Source: Penaeus vannamei (lineage: Eukaryota; Arthropoda; Malacostraca; Decapoda; Penaeidae). From it: DNA of 12,500 bases. The notes beneath the pieces are model-generated. The model was not told where the DNA came from and did not search any database. It was given only the letters and a program-made list of their open reading frames with translations. Positions 1 through 8,083 of the stretch are shown here, one piece after another; the first letter of the stretch is position 1; the number at the start of each line of letters is the position of its first letter. Location of the stretch: NCBI RefSeq assembly GCF_042767895.1, contig NC_091554.1:33464501-33477000 (forward strand), written 5' to 3'. The translations under genes were made by a program, and so were the position numbers.

Positions 1-1
1 C

Positions 2-125
2 CATTCTCCCTCCCTCCCTCTCTCCCATTCTCCCCTCCCTCCTTCTCTCCCACTCCTCCCTCCCTCCTTCTCTCCCACTCCTCCCTCCCTCCTTCTCTCC
101 CACTCCTCCCTCCATCCTTTCCATC
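2..125. repeat. Short 25-bp minisatellite, about five copies
   Basis: The block CACTCCTCCC-TCCCTCCTTC-TCTCC repeats with a 25-bp step. Copies start near 26, 51, 76 and 101, and a slightly shorter 24-bp copy starts near 2. The copies at 51 and 76 are identical. It grades into unordered pyrimidine sequence after about 120. Confidence 0.75.
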
Positions 126-629
126 CCCCTGTCGCCCACCTTCCCTCCCTCTCTACTTCCCTCCCTCCCTCTTTCCCAACCCCTTACCCTCCCTCCCTCC
201 TTCCATCCATTCATCCCTCCTTTCCCGCCCTCCCTCCTTCCTTCCCATCCCCTTTTCACCCACATCTTCCTCCCTCCCTCCTCTTCCCCAATCCCCACTC
301 CTTCCCTCCATACTTCTCTTCATTTGTCCCTCCCTCCCTCCCTCCCCTTCGACCCCTATCCCTCCTCCCTCTCCTTGGCGATCCCCCTTCACCCCATCGT
401 ATCCTTCTCCACCTCTCTCTTCTCTCCCCTTCACGTGATATTTCTCCCTCCCATTCTCCTTCCTCTTCTATCCCTAAAACATCCTATCCTATTTCCTTCT
501 CCTCCCTTTCTTTACCCTTCCCTTCCTCTCGGTTCCTCCCACTTGCCCTTCCCTTCCCATCGCATCCCTCTTCCATCTTCCTCTCCTTCCCTCCCTATAG
601 CGGTCTATCTCTCCTTCCCCTTCCCTGCC

Positions 630-1015
630 TCCTTACATTCCCCACCTTTCATATTTTCCCTACAAACTGTGTCCTACCGGTCCTTTTCTTTCCCGATTTC
701 CCCTAGATATTTCGTCCTATCTCCCTCCCTTCCATATTTTTCCTACCCATCACCTTATCCTATTACCCCTACCAATTGTGTCCTACCATTCCCCTCCCTT
801 CCCTATCTTCCCTACCAATTGTTTCCTACCATCTCCCTCCCTTCTACATTTTTCCTACCCAATCACCCTTCTTTATTTTCCTTACCCATCGTGTCCTAGC
901 ATTCTCCTCCCTTGCCTATTTTCCCCTCGCACTGTTCCCTACCATCTCCCCCCTTACTATATTTTACCTACCCATCATCCTACCTAATTTCCCCTCTCCC
1001 TCTCCTATTTACCCC
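630..1015. repeat. Degenerate ~43-bp tandem repeat inside the pyrimidine tract
   Basis: A diverged unit recurs. It has a TACCAATTGTGTCCTACC-like head followed by a TCTCCCTCCCTTCC-like body and a TATTTTTCCTAC-like tail. Heads lie near 662, 771, 814, 857, 884, 928 and 970. The 771-to-814 and 814-to-857 steps are both 43 bp; the others vary through indels and partial units. This explains why the sequence looks less random here than in the first 600 bases. The boundaries are approximate. Confidence 0.6.
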
Positions 1016-1140
1016 TACCTACCAAGTGTCCCTGCAACTCCCTCCTTCCCTGTCTCCCCCTCCCCCTTTGGTTCCGACCCCGCATCAACTCCCCCCACAC
1101 TTCCCCCCTCCTCTCTCTCTCCACTGGTCATTTCCATAAG

Positions 1141-1440
1141 CTGTTTCTGACGGCGCGGTCCTTCTAATATGAACTTCACGAGCCTCTCTTTCCGTTGGTT
1201 TTCTCTTCTCCCCCCCCCCTCTCTCTCTCATTCGTACTTCCCCCTTCTTGTTCTTCTCTCCCTGTCTCTGTCTGTCTATCTGTCTGTCTCTCATTCCTAC
1301 TTCCCCATCTTGTTCTTGTTCTCTTCTACTCTTCTTTTTGTCTTTCTCTTCGAACTCAGACTGTTATAATCTTTATTCCTTTACTTTCTCGTTCCCTTTC
1401 TTCCCCATTCCGTTTGTAAGTCAGCGTTCCTGTCCATAAT
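1141..1440. repeat. CT-rich region with TCTG microsatellite and a ~36-bp duplication
   Basis: Still pyrimidine-rich on the + strand, but with a short normal stretch at 1141-1200. A (TCTG)n/(TCTA) microsatellite lies at about 1262-1291. The phrase CTCTCATTC.TACTTCCCC...TTGTTCTT appears at about 1224 and again at about 1288, a 64-bp offset, with a few substitutions and one small indel, so this is a local tandem duplication. No coding signal is seen. Confidence 0.7.
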
Positions 1441-1620
1441 TAGTTTAAAAAAAACTACAACCCACTTGAAAATAACAACTAGTAATAAAAGTAATATCAA
1501 TAACAATGACAGCAACAACAAAAACAGTGTCAAAAATAATAATAACGCCACATCATAGAGAGAAAGTTTTTTTTTAGCGAGTGTGTGACTTCCCTTTCGC
1601 AACAAGAGACTTTATAACAT
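1441..1620. repeat. A-rich AAC/AAT trinucleotide-like region
   Basis: The composition flips here from pyrimidine-rich to A-rich, with imperfect AAC and AAT repeats (for example AATAATAATAAC near 1535-1547) and a T9 run near 1567. The frames through it give low-complexity Leu-rich translations with no domain character. It is probably a decayed trinucleotide microsatellite. Confidence 0.6.
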
Positions 1621-1855
1621 AAATGATTATTTAATTAAGATACTCTTCCATTCCCTCCCACGGCCTCTTATCACTCGGACAGTCATCACGATCACCAGTC
1701 AACTTCAGCCGCCTCTTCCTTCTTCCATCACCCGTCAACTTCACCCACTTCTTCCCAAACCCAATCGAATCTCTTTTTTTCCCCACTTGGAAAATGCCAC
1801 AGCCAATCTGCCACTGATCCATCACCGCCTGAACTACAGAGGCCTTCGTAAATCT
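1621..1855. other. Unique sequence left of the 41-bp array; no gene recognised
   Basis: Ordinary mixed-composition DNA. It contains a two-copy imperfect direct repeat: ATCACCAGTCAACTTCA starts at 1691 and ATCACCCGTCAACTTCA at 1727, a 36-bp step. A minus-strand open frame of 64 codons spans about 1631-1825, but it covers this duplication and shows no recognisable domain or conserved motif. I do not call it a gene. The junction TAAATCTAGCTTGAAC at about 1850 leads straight into the first unit of the array. Confidence 0.6.
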
Positions 1856-4566
1856 AGCTTGAACTCTCCCACATCTAAAGCAGCACTTAGAAGTCTAAAT
1901 TGAACTCTCCCACATCTAGCGCAGCATTTAGAAGTCTAGCTTGAAATCTCCCACATCTAACGCAGCATTTAGAAGTCTAGCTTGAACTCTCCCACATCTA
2001 AAGCAGCCTTTAGAAGTCCAGCTTGAACTCTCCCACATCTAGCGCAGCATTTAGAAGTCCAGCTTGAACTCTCCCACATCTAGCGCAGCATTTAGAAGTC
2101 CAGCTTGAACTCTCCCACATCTAGCGCAGCATTTAGAAGTCCAGCTTGAACTCTCCCACATCTAAAGCAGCCTTTAGAAGTCCAGCTTGAACTCTCCCAC
2201 ATCTAAAGCAGCATTTAGAAGTCTAGCTTGAAATCTCCCACATCTAACGCAGCATTTAGAAGTCCAGCTTGAACTCTCCCACATCTAGCGCAGCATTTAG
2301 AAGTCCAGCTTGAACTCTCCCACATCTAGCGCAGCATTTAGAAGTCCAGCTTGAACTCTCCCACATCTAGCGCAGCCTTTAGAAGTCCAGCTTGAACTCT
2401 CCCACATCTAGCGCAGCATTTAGAAGTCCAGCTTGAACTCTCCCACATCTAGCGCAGCCTTTAGAAGTCCAGCTTGAACTCTCCCACATCTAAAGCAGCA
2501 TTTAGAAGTCTAGCTTGAACTCTCCCACATCTAAAGCAGCCTTTAGAAGTCCAGCTTGAACTCTCCCACATCTAGCGCAGCATTTAGAAGTCCAGCTTGA
2601 ACTCTCCCACATCTAAAGCAGCCTTTAGAAGTCCGAAAGAACTCTCCTGCCATCTAATGCAGCATTTAGAAGTCCAGCTTGAACTCTCCCACATCTAAAG
2701 CAGCATTTAGAAGTCTAGCTTGAAATCTCCCACATCTAACGCAGCATTTAGAAGTCCAGCTTGAACTCTCCCACATCTAGCGCAGCATTTAGAAGTCCAG
2801 CTTGAACTCTCCCACATCTAGCGCAGCATTTAGAAGTCCAGCTTGAACTCTCCCACATCTAAAGCAGCATTTAGAAGTCCAGCTTGAACTCTCCCACATC
2901 TAGCGCAGCATTTAGAAGTCCAGCTTGAACTCTCCCACATCTAAAGCAGCCTTTAGAAGTCCAGCTTGAACTCTCCCACATCTAATGCAGCATTTAGAAG
3001 TCCAGCTTGAACTCTCCCACATCTAAAGCAGCATTTAGAAGTCTAGCTTGAAATCTCCCACATCTAACGCAGCATTTAGAAGTCCAGCTTGAACTCTCCC
3101 ACATCTAGCGCAGCATTTAGAAGTCCAGCTTGAACTCTCCCACATCTAGCGCAGCCTTTAGAAGTCCAGCTTGAACTCTCCCACATCTAGCGCAGCATTT
3201 AGAAGTCCAGCTTGAACTCTCCCACATCTAGCGCAGCCTTTAGAAGTCCAGCTTGAACTCTCCCACATCTAGCGCAGCATTTAGAAGTCCAGCTTGAACT
3301 CTCCCACATCTAAAGCAGCCTTTAGAAGTCCAGCTTGAACTCTCCCACATCTAAAGCAGCCTTTAGAAGTCCAGCTTGAACTCTCCCACATCTAAAGCAG
3401 CCTTTAGAAGTCCAGCTTGAACTCTCCCACATCTAGCGCAGCATTTAGAAGTCCAGCTTGAACTCTCCCACATCTAGCGCAGCATTTAGAAGTCCAGCTT
3501 GAACTCTCCCACATCTAGCGCAGCCTTTAGAAGTCCAGCTTGAACTCTCCCACATCTAGCGCAGCATTTAGAAGTCCAGCTTGAACTCTCCCACATCTAA
3601 AGCAGCCTTTAGAAGTCCAGCTTGAACTCTCCCACATCTAAAGCAGCCTTTAGAAGTCCAGCTTGAACTCTCCCACATCTAATGCAGCATTTAGAAGTCC
3701 AGCTTGAACTCTCCCACATCTAAAGCAGCCTTTAGAAGTCCAGCTTGAACTCTCCCACATCTAAAGCAGCCTTTAGAAGTCCAGCTTGAACTCTCCCACA
3801 TCTAAAGCAGCCTTTAGAAGTCCAGCTTGAACTCTCCCACATCTAAAGCAGCCTTTAGAAGTCCAGCTTGAACTCTCCCACATCTAGCGCAGCATTTAGA
3901 AGTCCAGCTTGAACTCTCCCACATCTAGCGCAGCATTTAGAAGTCCAGCTTGAACTCTCCCACATCTAAAGCAGCCTTTAGAAGTCCAGCTTGAACTCTC
4001 CCACATCTAAAGCAGCATTTAGAAGTCTAGCTTGAAATCTCCCACATCTAAAGCAGCCTTTAGAAGTCCAGCTTGAACTCTCCCACATCTAAAGCAGCAT
4101 TTAGAAGTCTAGCTTGAAATCTCCCACATCTAACGCAGCATTTAGAAGTCCAGCTTGAACTCTCCCACATCTAAAGCAGCATTTAGAAGTCCAGCTTGAA
4201 CTCTCCCACATCTAGCGCAGCATTTAGAAGTCCAGCTTGAACTCTCCCACATCTAGCGCAGCATTTAGAAGTCCAGCTTGAACTCTCCCACATCTAAAGC
4301 AGCCTTTAGAAGTCCAGCTTGAACTCTCCCACATCTAAAGCAGCATTTAGAAGTCTAGCTTGAAATCTCCCACATCTAGCGCAGCATTTAGAAGTCCAGC
4401 TTGAACTCTCCCACATCTAAAGCAGCATTTAGAAGTCTAGCTTGAAATCTCCCACATCTAACGCAGCATTTAGAAGTCTAGCTTGAACTCTCCCACATCT
4501 AACGCAGCATTTAGAAGTAGGTCCAGCTTGAAATCTCCCACATCTAACGCAGCATATAGAAGTGTC
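1856..4566. repeat. 41-bp minisatellite, 66 head-to-tail units
   Basis: The unit begins AGCTTGAACTCTCCCACATC and ends GCAGCATTTAGAAGTCC. Using TTGAA as a phase marker, units start at 1859, 1900, 1941 and so on to 4442 and 4483, each exactly 41 bp apart, then 4528 after a 4-base insertion (AGGT-like). This gives 66 units with no net indel in the first 65. Variation is confined to a few positions: CTAAAG/CTAGCG/CTAACG/CTAATG, CAGCA/CAGCC, GTCC/GTCT and TTGAAC/TTGAAAT. One unit near 2630-2660 is more diverged (GTCCGAAAGAACTCTCCTGC) but keeps its length. Since 41 is not a multiple of 3 and each unit carries a TGA, no frame stays open across it, so it is non-coding. There are no spacers, so it is not a CRISPR array. 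Confidence 0.97.
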
Positions 4567-4860
4567 TAGCATATATATCCTCATTAAGTGTACTACTTGC
4601 CTTCTCGTCGAACATCTAATCAGGGAACAATACTACCGTTAAGATACACCGTCCATGCTGCAAACGAGCGCTAAACATTCTGAAAATCTATCATCCACGG
4701 TGGGTTTACTAGCTAGCATAAAATTCATAATCCAGTGCAGAAGCTTTCTACTACGTATACTTTAGTCTGCCACTCTCCTTACAACCCAGTCAGCTGTTAA
4801 ACCAACCCACCAATCTTCCCCCGAATTCAGAAGCAAATCTACCACGAGCACAACCACTCA
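4567..4860. other. Unique sequence right of the 41-bp array; nothing recognised
   Basis: Balanced-composition DNA with no open frame of note. It holds a short palindrome CTAGCTAG near 4709. Near its right end begins a 14-bp direct repeat, GAAGCAAATCTACC at 4830 and again at 4922 (92 bp apart), which bridges into the CpG-rich region. I see no tRNA, promoter element or transposon terminus that I can defend. Confidence 0.5.
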
Positions 4861-5315
4861 GTTCAGAGGCCGCCCCGCCGTCCAGCCTCGCAATAACGCA
4901 ACCACAAATTCCTCGAAATCGGAAGCAAATCTACCCTCCCCCCCCAGTCCACCCCTAGCCCTCCGATAAGCCCCGCTCCACCGAGTCCAGTGCGAGAGCA
5001 AGTGGAGCGTTGCAGGCGGCGCTATACATACACATCCACATACCAGGCCGCCGCCGCCGCCGCCGCTGCCGCTGCCCTGCTTAACATTCACTCGACCGAC
5101 CGCTAAGCCTAGCAGAAGGACCCGCCGCTGCGAAGTCGGCTCCGCTTCCTTTTTCCCTTTCCAGAGAACCCCCCCCCCTCCAAAAAGACCCCCACCTCCC
5201 CTTCCCCTCCCCTCGTCGGCTCGTCGGGGCGTGGTAACACCGCGGTAACTTCGATACTCAGCAGGGATAAAGTTCCGCTGAGCCGGGGCGGATCGCCTTC
5301 CTCGCAGACCGTAAA
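4861..5315. other. CpG-rich island, possible regulatory or first-exon region
   Basis: This stretch is much richer in CG dinucleotides than the rest of the window, for example around 4870-4890, 5046-5076, 5085-5135 and 5215-5310. It is compositionally distinct from the repeats on both sides. It contains a (GCC)n run, a C8-C10 run near 5169 and a small inverted repeat at 5257-5282. Both minus-strand frames stay open through 5205-5320, as expected for GC-rich DNA with few TA-starting stops, so openness is weak evidence for coding. It could be a CpG-rich promoter or 5' exon, but no start, splice pair or protein family is recognisable. Confidence 0.4.
5047..5076 (+). repeat. (GCC)n trinucleotide run with GCT interruptions
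   Basis: Ten triplets in register: six GCC, then GCT GCC GCT GCC. GCC/GGC runs are commonly found in CpG-rich 5' regions of eukaryotic genes. In the minus strand one frame would give a glycine run. No gene is called from this. Confidence 0.9.
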
Positions 5316-5450
5316 ATGTTTTCTCTCTTTTTTTTTGGAGGCGGGGAGAGGGAGGGAGAAAGGGCGGGAGAGAGAGAGGGAGAAAGGGAGAGAGGGAAGG
5401 AGGGAGAGATTGGGAGAGAGGGAGTGCGAGTAAGAGAGCCACGTACATCC
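5316..5450. repeat. Purine-rich GA/GGGA tract
   Basis: After a T-rich junction (CTCTCTTTTTTTTT at about 5322-5335) the + strand becomes GGGAGAGGGAGGGAGAAAGGG-like for about 100 bases. This is the first segment of the purine-on-plus block that resumes at 5611. Open frames through it are Glu/Arg/Gly or Ser/Leu/Pro repeats and are artefacts. Confidence 0.85.
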
Positions 5451-5610
5451 ATGCACCCGCAGACACAAAGACAGTGGGATATACAGAAGAAAAAAAATAG
5501 ATCAGGAAGTCACAAACCCAACACCAAACCGCCATCTCCTCCGATCAACCCAAGCAAAATCAACCGCATCTCACCCTCTCCACTAACAAAATCAAATCCA
5601 CACAAACAAA
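5451..5610. other. Short mixed-sequence island between purine repeats
   Basis: A/C-rich but non-repetitive DNA containing an A8 run near 5490. Nothing gene-like is recognised. It separates the GA-rich tract to its left from the long GA microsatellite to its right. Confidence 0.5.
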
Positions 5611-5619
5611 CGAAGAGAG

Positions 5620-5716
<97 letters not shown>

Positions 5717-5792
5717 ACAGAGAGACAGAGAGAGAGAGAGAGAGACAGAGAGAGAGAGAGGGAGACAGACAGAGGGAGAGAGAGAGAGAGAC

Positions 5793-5827
<35 letters not shown>

Positions 5828-5970
5828 AAGACAGAGAGACAAAGACAGAGAGACAAAGAGACAATGACAGAGAGACAAAGAGAGAAAGACAGAGAGAGAG
5901 ACAAAGAGAGAAAGACAGAAAGACAAAGAGAAAAAGACAGAGAATGAGAAACAAAAACAAAAAAACCGAG
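5611..5970. repeat. (GA)n microsatellite grading into GACA/GAAA-interrupted repeats
   Basis: Nearly pure GA runs occur at about 5629-5655 and 5659-5712. These give way to GAGACAGAGAGA, then AGACAAAGAGA and AGAAAGACAGA, and finally A-rich decay by 5960. The pure core with increasingly interrupted repeats towards the right is the usual picture of a microsatellite decaying by point mutation. Minus-strand frames are Ser-Leu repeats and are not coding. Confidence 0.95.
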
Positions 5971-6091
5971 CAAGCAAACACAACGCGCAGAGGGCAGGCG
6001 GGTCCCGGGGCGGAGAGAGGCCGGGCGAAGGCTACTGCTCCGTAACCATTTCGCCGCAATGAATTCCACATGCAAATGAGCTGATGTTACC
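5971..6091. other. Short CpG-rich unique island ending at a poly-G run
   Basis: About 120 bp of non-repetitive sequence with many CG dinucleotides (CGCGCAG, GGCGGGTCCCGGGGCGG, CCGGGCG) followed by a less GC-rich tail containing ATGCAAAT. It sits between two purine microsatellites. It resembles the composition of 4861-5315, so both may be remnants of one CpG-rich region split by microsatellite growth. That link is inference. Confidence 0.4.
6070..6077 (+). promoter_or_regulatory. Octamer motif ATGCAAAT (POU/Oct-type site)
   Basis: A perfect ATGCAAAT octamer, the known binding core of POU-domain transcription factors, lies in the CpG-rich island at 5971-6091. An 8-base match will occur by chance about once in tens of kilobases on either strand, so the match alone is weak evidence. 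Its location in one of the few non-repetitive CpG-rich stretches is the only reason to list it. Confidence 0.2.
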
Positions 6092-6111
6092 GGGGGGGGG
6101 GGGGGGGGGGG
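6092..6111 (+). repeat. Poly-G run, 20 bases
   Basis: Twenty consecutive G on the + strand mark the abrupt left border of the GGGAGA block. Such a run can form G-quadruplex structure and is difficult to sequence, so its true length is uncertain. Confidence 0.95.
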
Positions 6112-6470
6112 AGAGGGAGAAGGAATGGGGGAGAGGGAGAGGGAGAGGGAGAGGAAGAGGGGGAGTAGGGAGCATGAGGGGAGAGGGAGAGGGAGAAGGG
6201 GCATGGGGGGAGAGGAAGATAGGGAGGAGAGGGGCATGGGAGGGAGAGGGAGAGAGGAGAGGGGGAGGAGGGGGGACATGAGGGAGAAGATGGGGAGAGG
6301 GAGAGGAAGAGGGGAGTAGAGGGGGGGGCATGGGGGAGAGGGGGAGAGGGAGAGGGGAAGCGGAGGAGGGGGCAAGGGGAGAGGAAGATAGGGAGGGAGG
6401 GGGCATGGGAGAGAGAGAGAGGGGGGAGCGGACATAGGGGAGATTAGAGGGGAGGAGGGGGGGCATGGAT
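6112..6470. repeat. GGGAGA-rich tract with a ~150-170-bp internal duplication
   Basis: The + strand is GGGAGAGGGAGA-like with recurrent GGGGCATGGGG anchors at about 6172, 6201, 6234, 6329, 6403 and 6463. Longer phrases recur. GAGGAAGAGG(G)GGAGTAG occurs at 6151 and 6303, and AGAGGAAGATAGGGAGG at 6211 and 6380, in the same order. This suggests a diverged tandem duplication of about 150-170 bp. Gly/Glu/Arg (plus) and Ser/Pro/Leu (minus) open frames are artefacts of the repeat. Confidence 0.8.
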
Positions 6471-6685
6471 GGCCAAGGAAAGGGAAGGCAAAAGGGAAAA
6501 AAGAATTAAGATGCAGGGGGGCAAAGAGGAAAAAAAAAAGGAAAGAGCATGAGTAAAAGGAAAGGGAAAGAGGATTCTAAATGAGGAAAAGGGAAGAAAA
6601 AACGAAAGAAACAAAGAAGGAAAACAAAAAGAAGAGAAGAGAGAGAGAGAAACGAAAAAGAGGGAAGGGAAGGGCACGAGGGAAA
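6471..6685. repeat. A-rich purine tract (GAAA/GGAAA)
   Basis: Still nearly all purine on the + strand but dominated by AAAGGAAA, GAAAAAA and AAGAAGAG motifs rather than G runs. It includes an A9 run near 6530. It joins the G-rich purine tracts on either side into one continuous strand-asymmetric domain. Confidence 0.8.
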
Positions 6686-6775
6686 GGAGTGTCCCAGAGG
6701 CGCGAGCTGAGAGACGCTGAGATGCGAGAAGATTACGTCCAAGACCGGGCGGGAATGTGAGAGATGATATGCTGC
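6686..6775. other. Short unique island inside the purine block
   Basis: About 90 bp of mixed sequence (GTGTCCCAGAGGCGCGAGCT and onward) with several CG dinucleotides, interrupting the purine repeats. It is too short to assign. Nothing recognisable is seen. Confidence 0.4.
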
Positions 6776-6826
6776 GGGGGGGGGAGAAGGAAGGAAGGAG
6801 GGGAGGGAGGGGAGGGAGTGGGGAGG

Positions 6827-6860
<34 letters not shown>

Positions 6861-7243
6861 GGGGGGGAGGGAGAGAGGGAGGGAAGTGGGTGAGAGGGGG
6901 ACGAGGGAGGAAGGGAGGAGGGCAGGGAAGGGGAGGAGAGGGAGAGAAAGAGAAAGAGAGAGACAGAGAGAGGGGGAGAGGGGAGGAAGGGGAGGGGAGA
7001 GGGAGGATTGAGGAAGGGAGGGAGAGGGAGGATTGAAGGAGGGGAGGGAGGATTGAGGAAGGGAGGGGAGGGAGGGAGATTGAGGAAAGGGAGGGGGAAG
7101 GGGAGAAAGAGAAAGAGAGAGCGACAGAGAGAGGGGGGAGAGGGAGAGGAAGGGAGGGAGGGGAGAGAGGCGTAGGGGGAGGGAGGAAGGGAAGGGGAGA
7201 GAGAGGAGGAAGGGAGGAGAGAGAGAGGAAGGGAGGGAGGAGG

Positions 7244-7336
<93 letters not shown>

Positions 7337-7390
7337 GGGGGGAGGAGGGAGGAAGGGAGGGACAGGGAGAGGGAGAGAAAGAGACAGAGA
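6776..7390. repeat. GGGA/GA purine tract with two pure (GA)n cores
   Basis: Purine-only DNA on the + strand, with pure GA cores at about 6829-6857 and 7246-7328 (about 40 dinucleotides). Between them is a small degenerate tandem set marked by GGAGGATTGA at about 7007, 7032, 7052 and 7079 (steps 25, 20 and 27). A phrase GAGAAAGAGAAAGAGAGA at about 6943 recurs at 7103. The long minus-strand Ser/Leu/Pro frames across 6444-7431 are repeat translations, not genes. Confidence 0.93.
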
Positions 7391-7705
7391 CCCTCAAAAC
7401 ATCTAGAAACCACAGCTAATCCCTGAAACAACGCAAAAATTATACTCCAATGAAATGCTCATAAAAAAAAAAATCTACTGCCCCCCCCCCCCCCCCTGGG
7501 CAGGTAACACGCGAGAGGTCATGTCAGTTCACGAATCCTGCAATTCATTACGCAATCTGACACTTTAAACTTCATGCAAACTTCACGTTCATCTTGGCCT
7601 CTATCTTTTTATCGGGCATACGTTGTGGATAAAATTGATCCTACTGCTATTAAGCCCATCAAAAAGCATATTGTTCAATGTCATAGCTCTGCCATTCGTT
7701 ATCGC
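7391..7705. other. Unique island with A11 and C16 runs; no gene recognised
   Basis: Ordinary mixed-composition sequence containing A11 at 7463-7473 and C16 at 7481-7496. One plus-strand frame from about 7574 gives some 40 non-repetitive codons before running into Thr-His repeats of the CA microsatellite. The non-repeat part has no motif I recognise and no supporting splice or promoter context, so it is not called. Confidence 0.5.
7481..7496 (+). repeat. Poly-C run, 16 bases
   Basis: Sixteen consecutive C between CTACTG and TGGGCAGG. With the G20 run at 6092 it brackets most of the G-rich purine domain. Its length is likely unstable and prone to sequencing error. Confidence 0.95.
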
Positions 7706-7706
7706 A

Positions 7707-7769
<63 letters not shown>

Positions 7770-7797
7770 ACATGCACACACACACCACACACACACA

Positions 7798-7854
<57 letters not shown>

Positions 7855-8030
7855 ACCACCCACGCAAGCGCGCACACACACACACACACCACACACTATA
7901 GCACACACACACATACATACATACATACATAAATACATACACATACACACACGCACACACACACTCGTACGCAAACACACACAAACACAAACACACACAC
8001 ACACACACACACATACGCGCACCCACCTAT
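7706..8030. repeat. Compound (CA)n microsatellite with a CATA core
   Basis: Near-continuous CA repeats on the + strand, interrupted by CG, CATG, ACCAC and CGCG-bearing steps. A (CATA)n segment with ACATACATACATACATAAAT character lies at about 7908-7945, then CA repeats resume to about 8013. Frames through it read Thr-His (plus) or Val-Cys (minus) and are repeat artefacts. Alternating purine-pyrimidine DNA of this length has known Z-DNA potential; its role here is unknown. Confidence 0.96.
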
Positions 8031-8045
8031 CCACCCACCCCCACA

Positions 8046-8083
8046 AAGTAATAAACGAAATAAAATAAAATAAACAAATAAAT
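8046..8083. repeat. AAAT/AAAAT microsatellite
   Basis: A short run of ATAAAATAAAATAAA-type repeats directly after the CA microsatellite and a small CCACCC stretch. It is probably a minor satellite of the same unstable region. Confidence 0.75.

Larger units (their letters stand above)
1..1140. repeat. Polypyrimidine low-complexity tract (CCCT/CTTC-rich)
   Basis: For about 1.1 kb the + strand is nearly all C and T, built from CCCTCCCT, CTTCTCTCC and CCATCC motifs with few purines. The long open frames on both strands here have compositions such as Ser/Pro/Leu/Phe-only or Gly/Glu/Arg-only. That is what translated pyrimidine or purine repeats give, so I call no gene. The minus strand carries many GGG runs and could form G-quadruplexes or triplex DNA; this is inferred from composition. 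The tract contains two recognisable tandem sub-arrays, listed separately, and continues past the left edge. Confidence 0.93.

Noticed and set aside
153..1605. Several open frames of 63-191 codons on both strands in the pyrimidine tract
   Set aside because: The translations are Ser/Pro/Leu/Phe-only or Gly/Glu/Arg-only and follow directly from CT or GA repeats. No domain, signal or codon pattern supports them.
1691..1745. Two-copy 36-bp direct repeat considered as target-site or terminal repeats of a transposon
   Set aside because: The copies are adjacent and imperfect, so a local tandem duplication explains them; no element body is present.
1856..4566. 41-bp array considered as a CRISPR array
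   Set aside because: Units are adjacent with no unique spacers, and the array is much longer than typical and lies in eukaryote-like sequence with no cas genes.
4858..5535. Minus-strand open frame of 225 codons through the CpG-rich island
   Set aside because: GC-rich DNA is stop-poor. Half of the frame is Ser/Pro/Leu and Gly repeat from the GA and GCC tracts, and overlapping frames are equally open. Nothing in the remainder matches a family I know.
5560..7431. Long minus-strand Ser-Leu-Pro frames, up to 317 codons
   Set aside because: They are translations of (GA)n and GGGAGA repeats; all frames in this block stay open for the same reason.
7574..8068. Thr-His and Val-Cys open frames across the CA microsatellite
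   Set aside because: They are dipeptide repeats from (CA)n on both strands. The short non-repeat head of the plus-strand frame has no recognisable motif.
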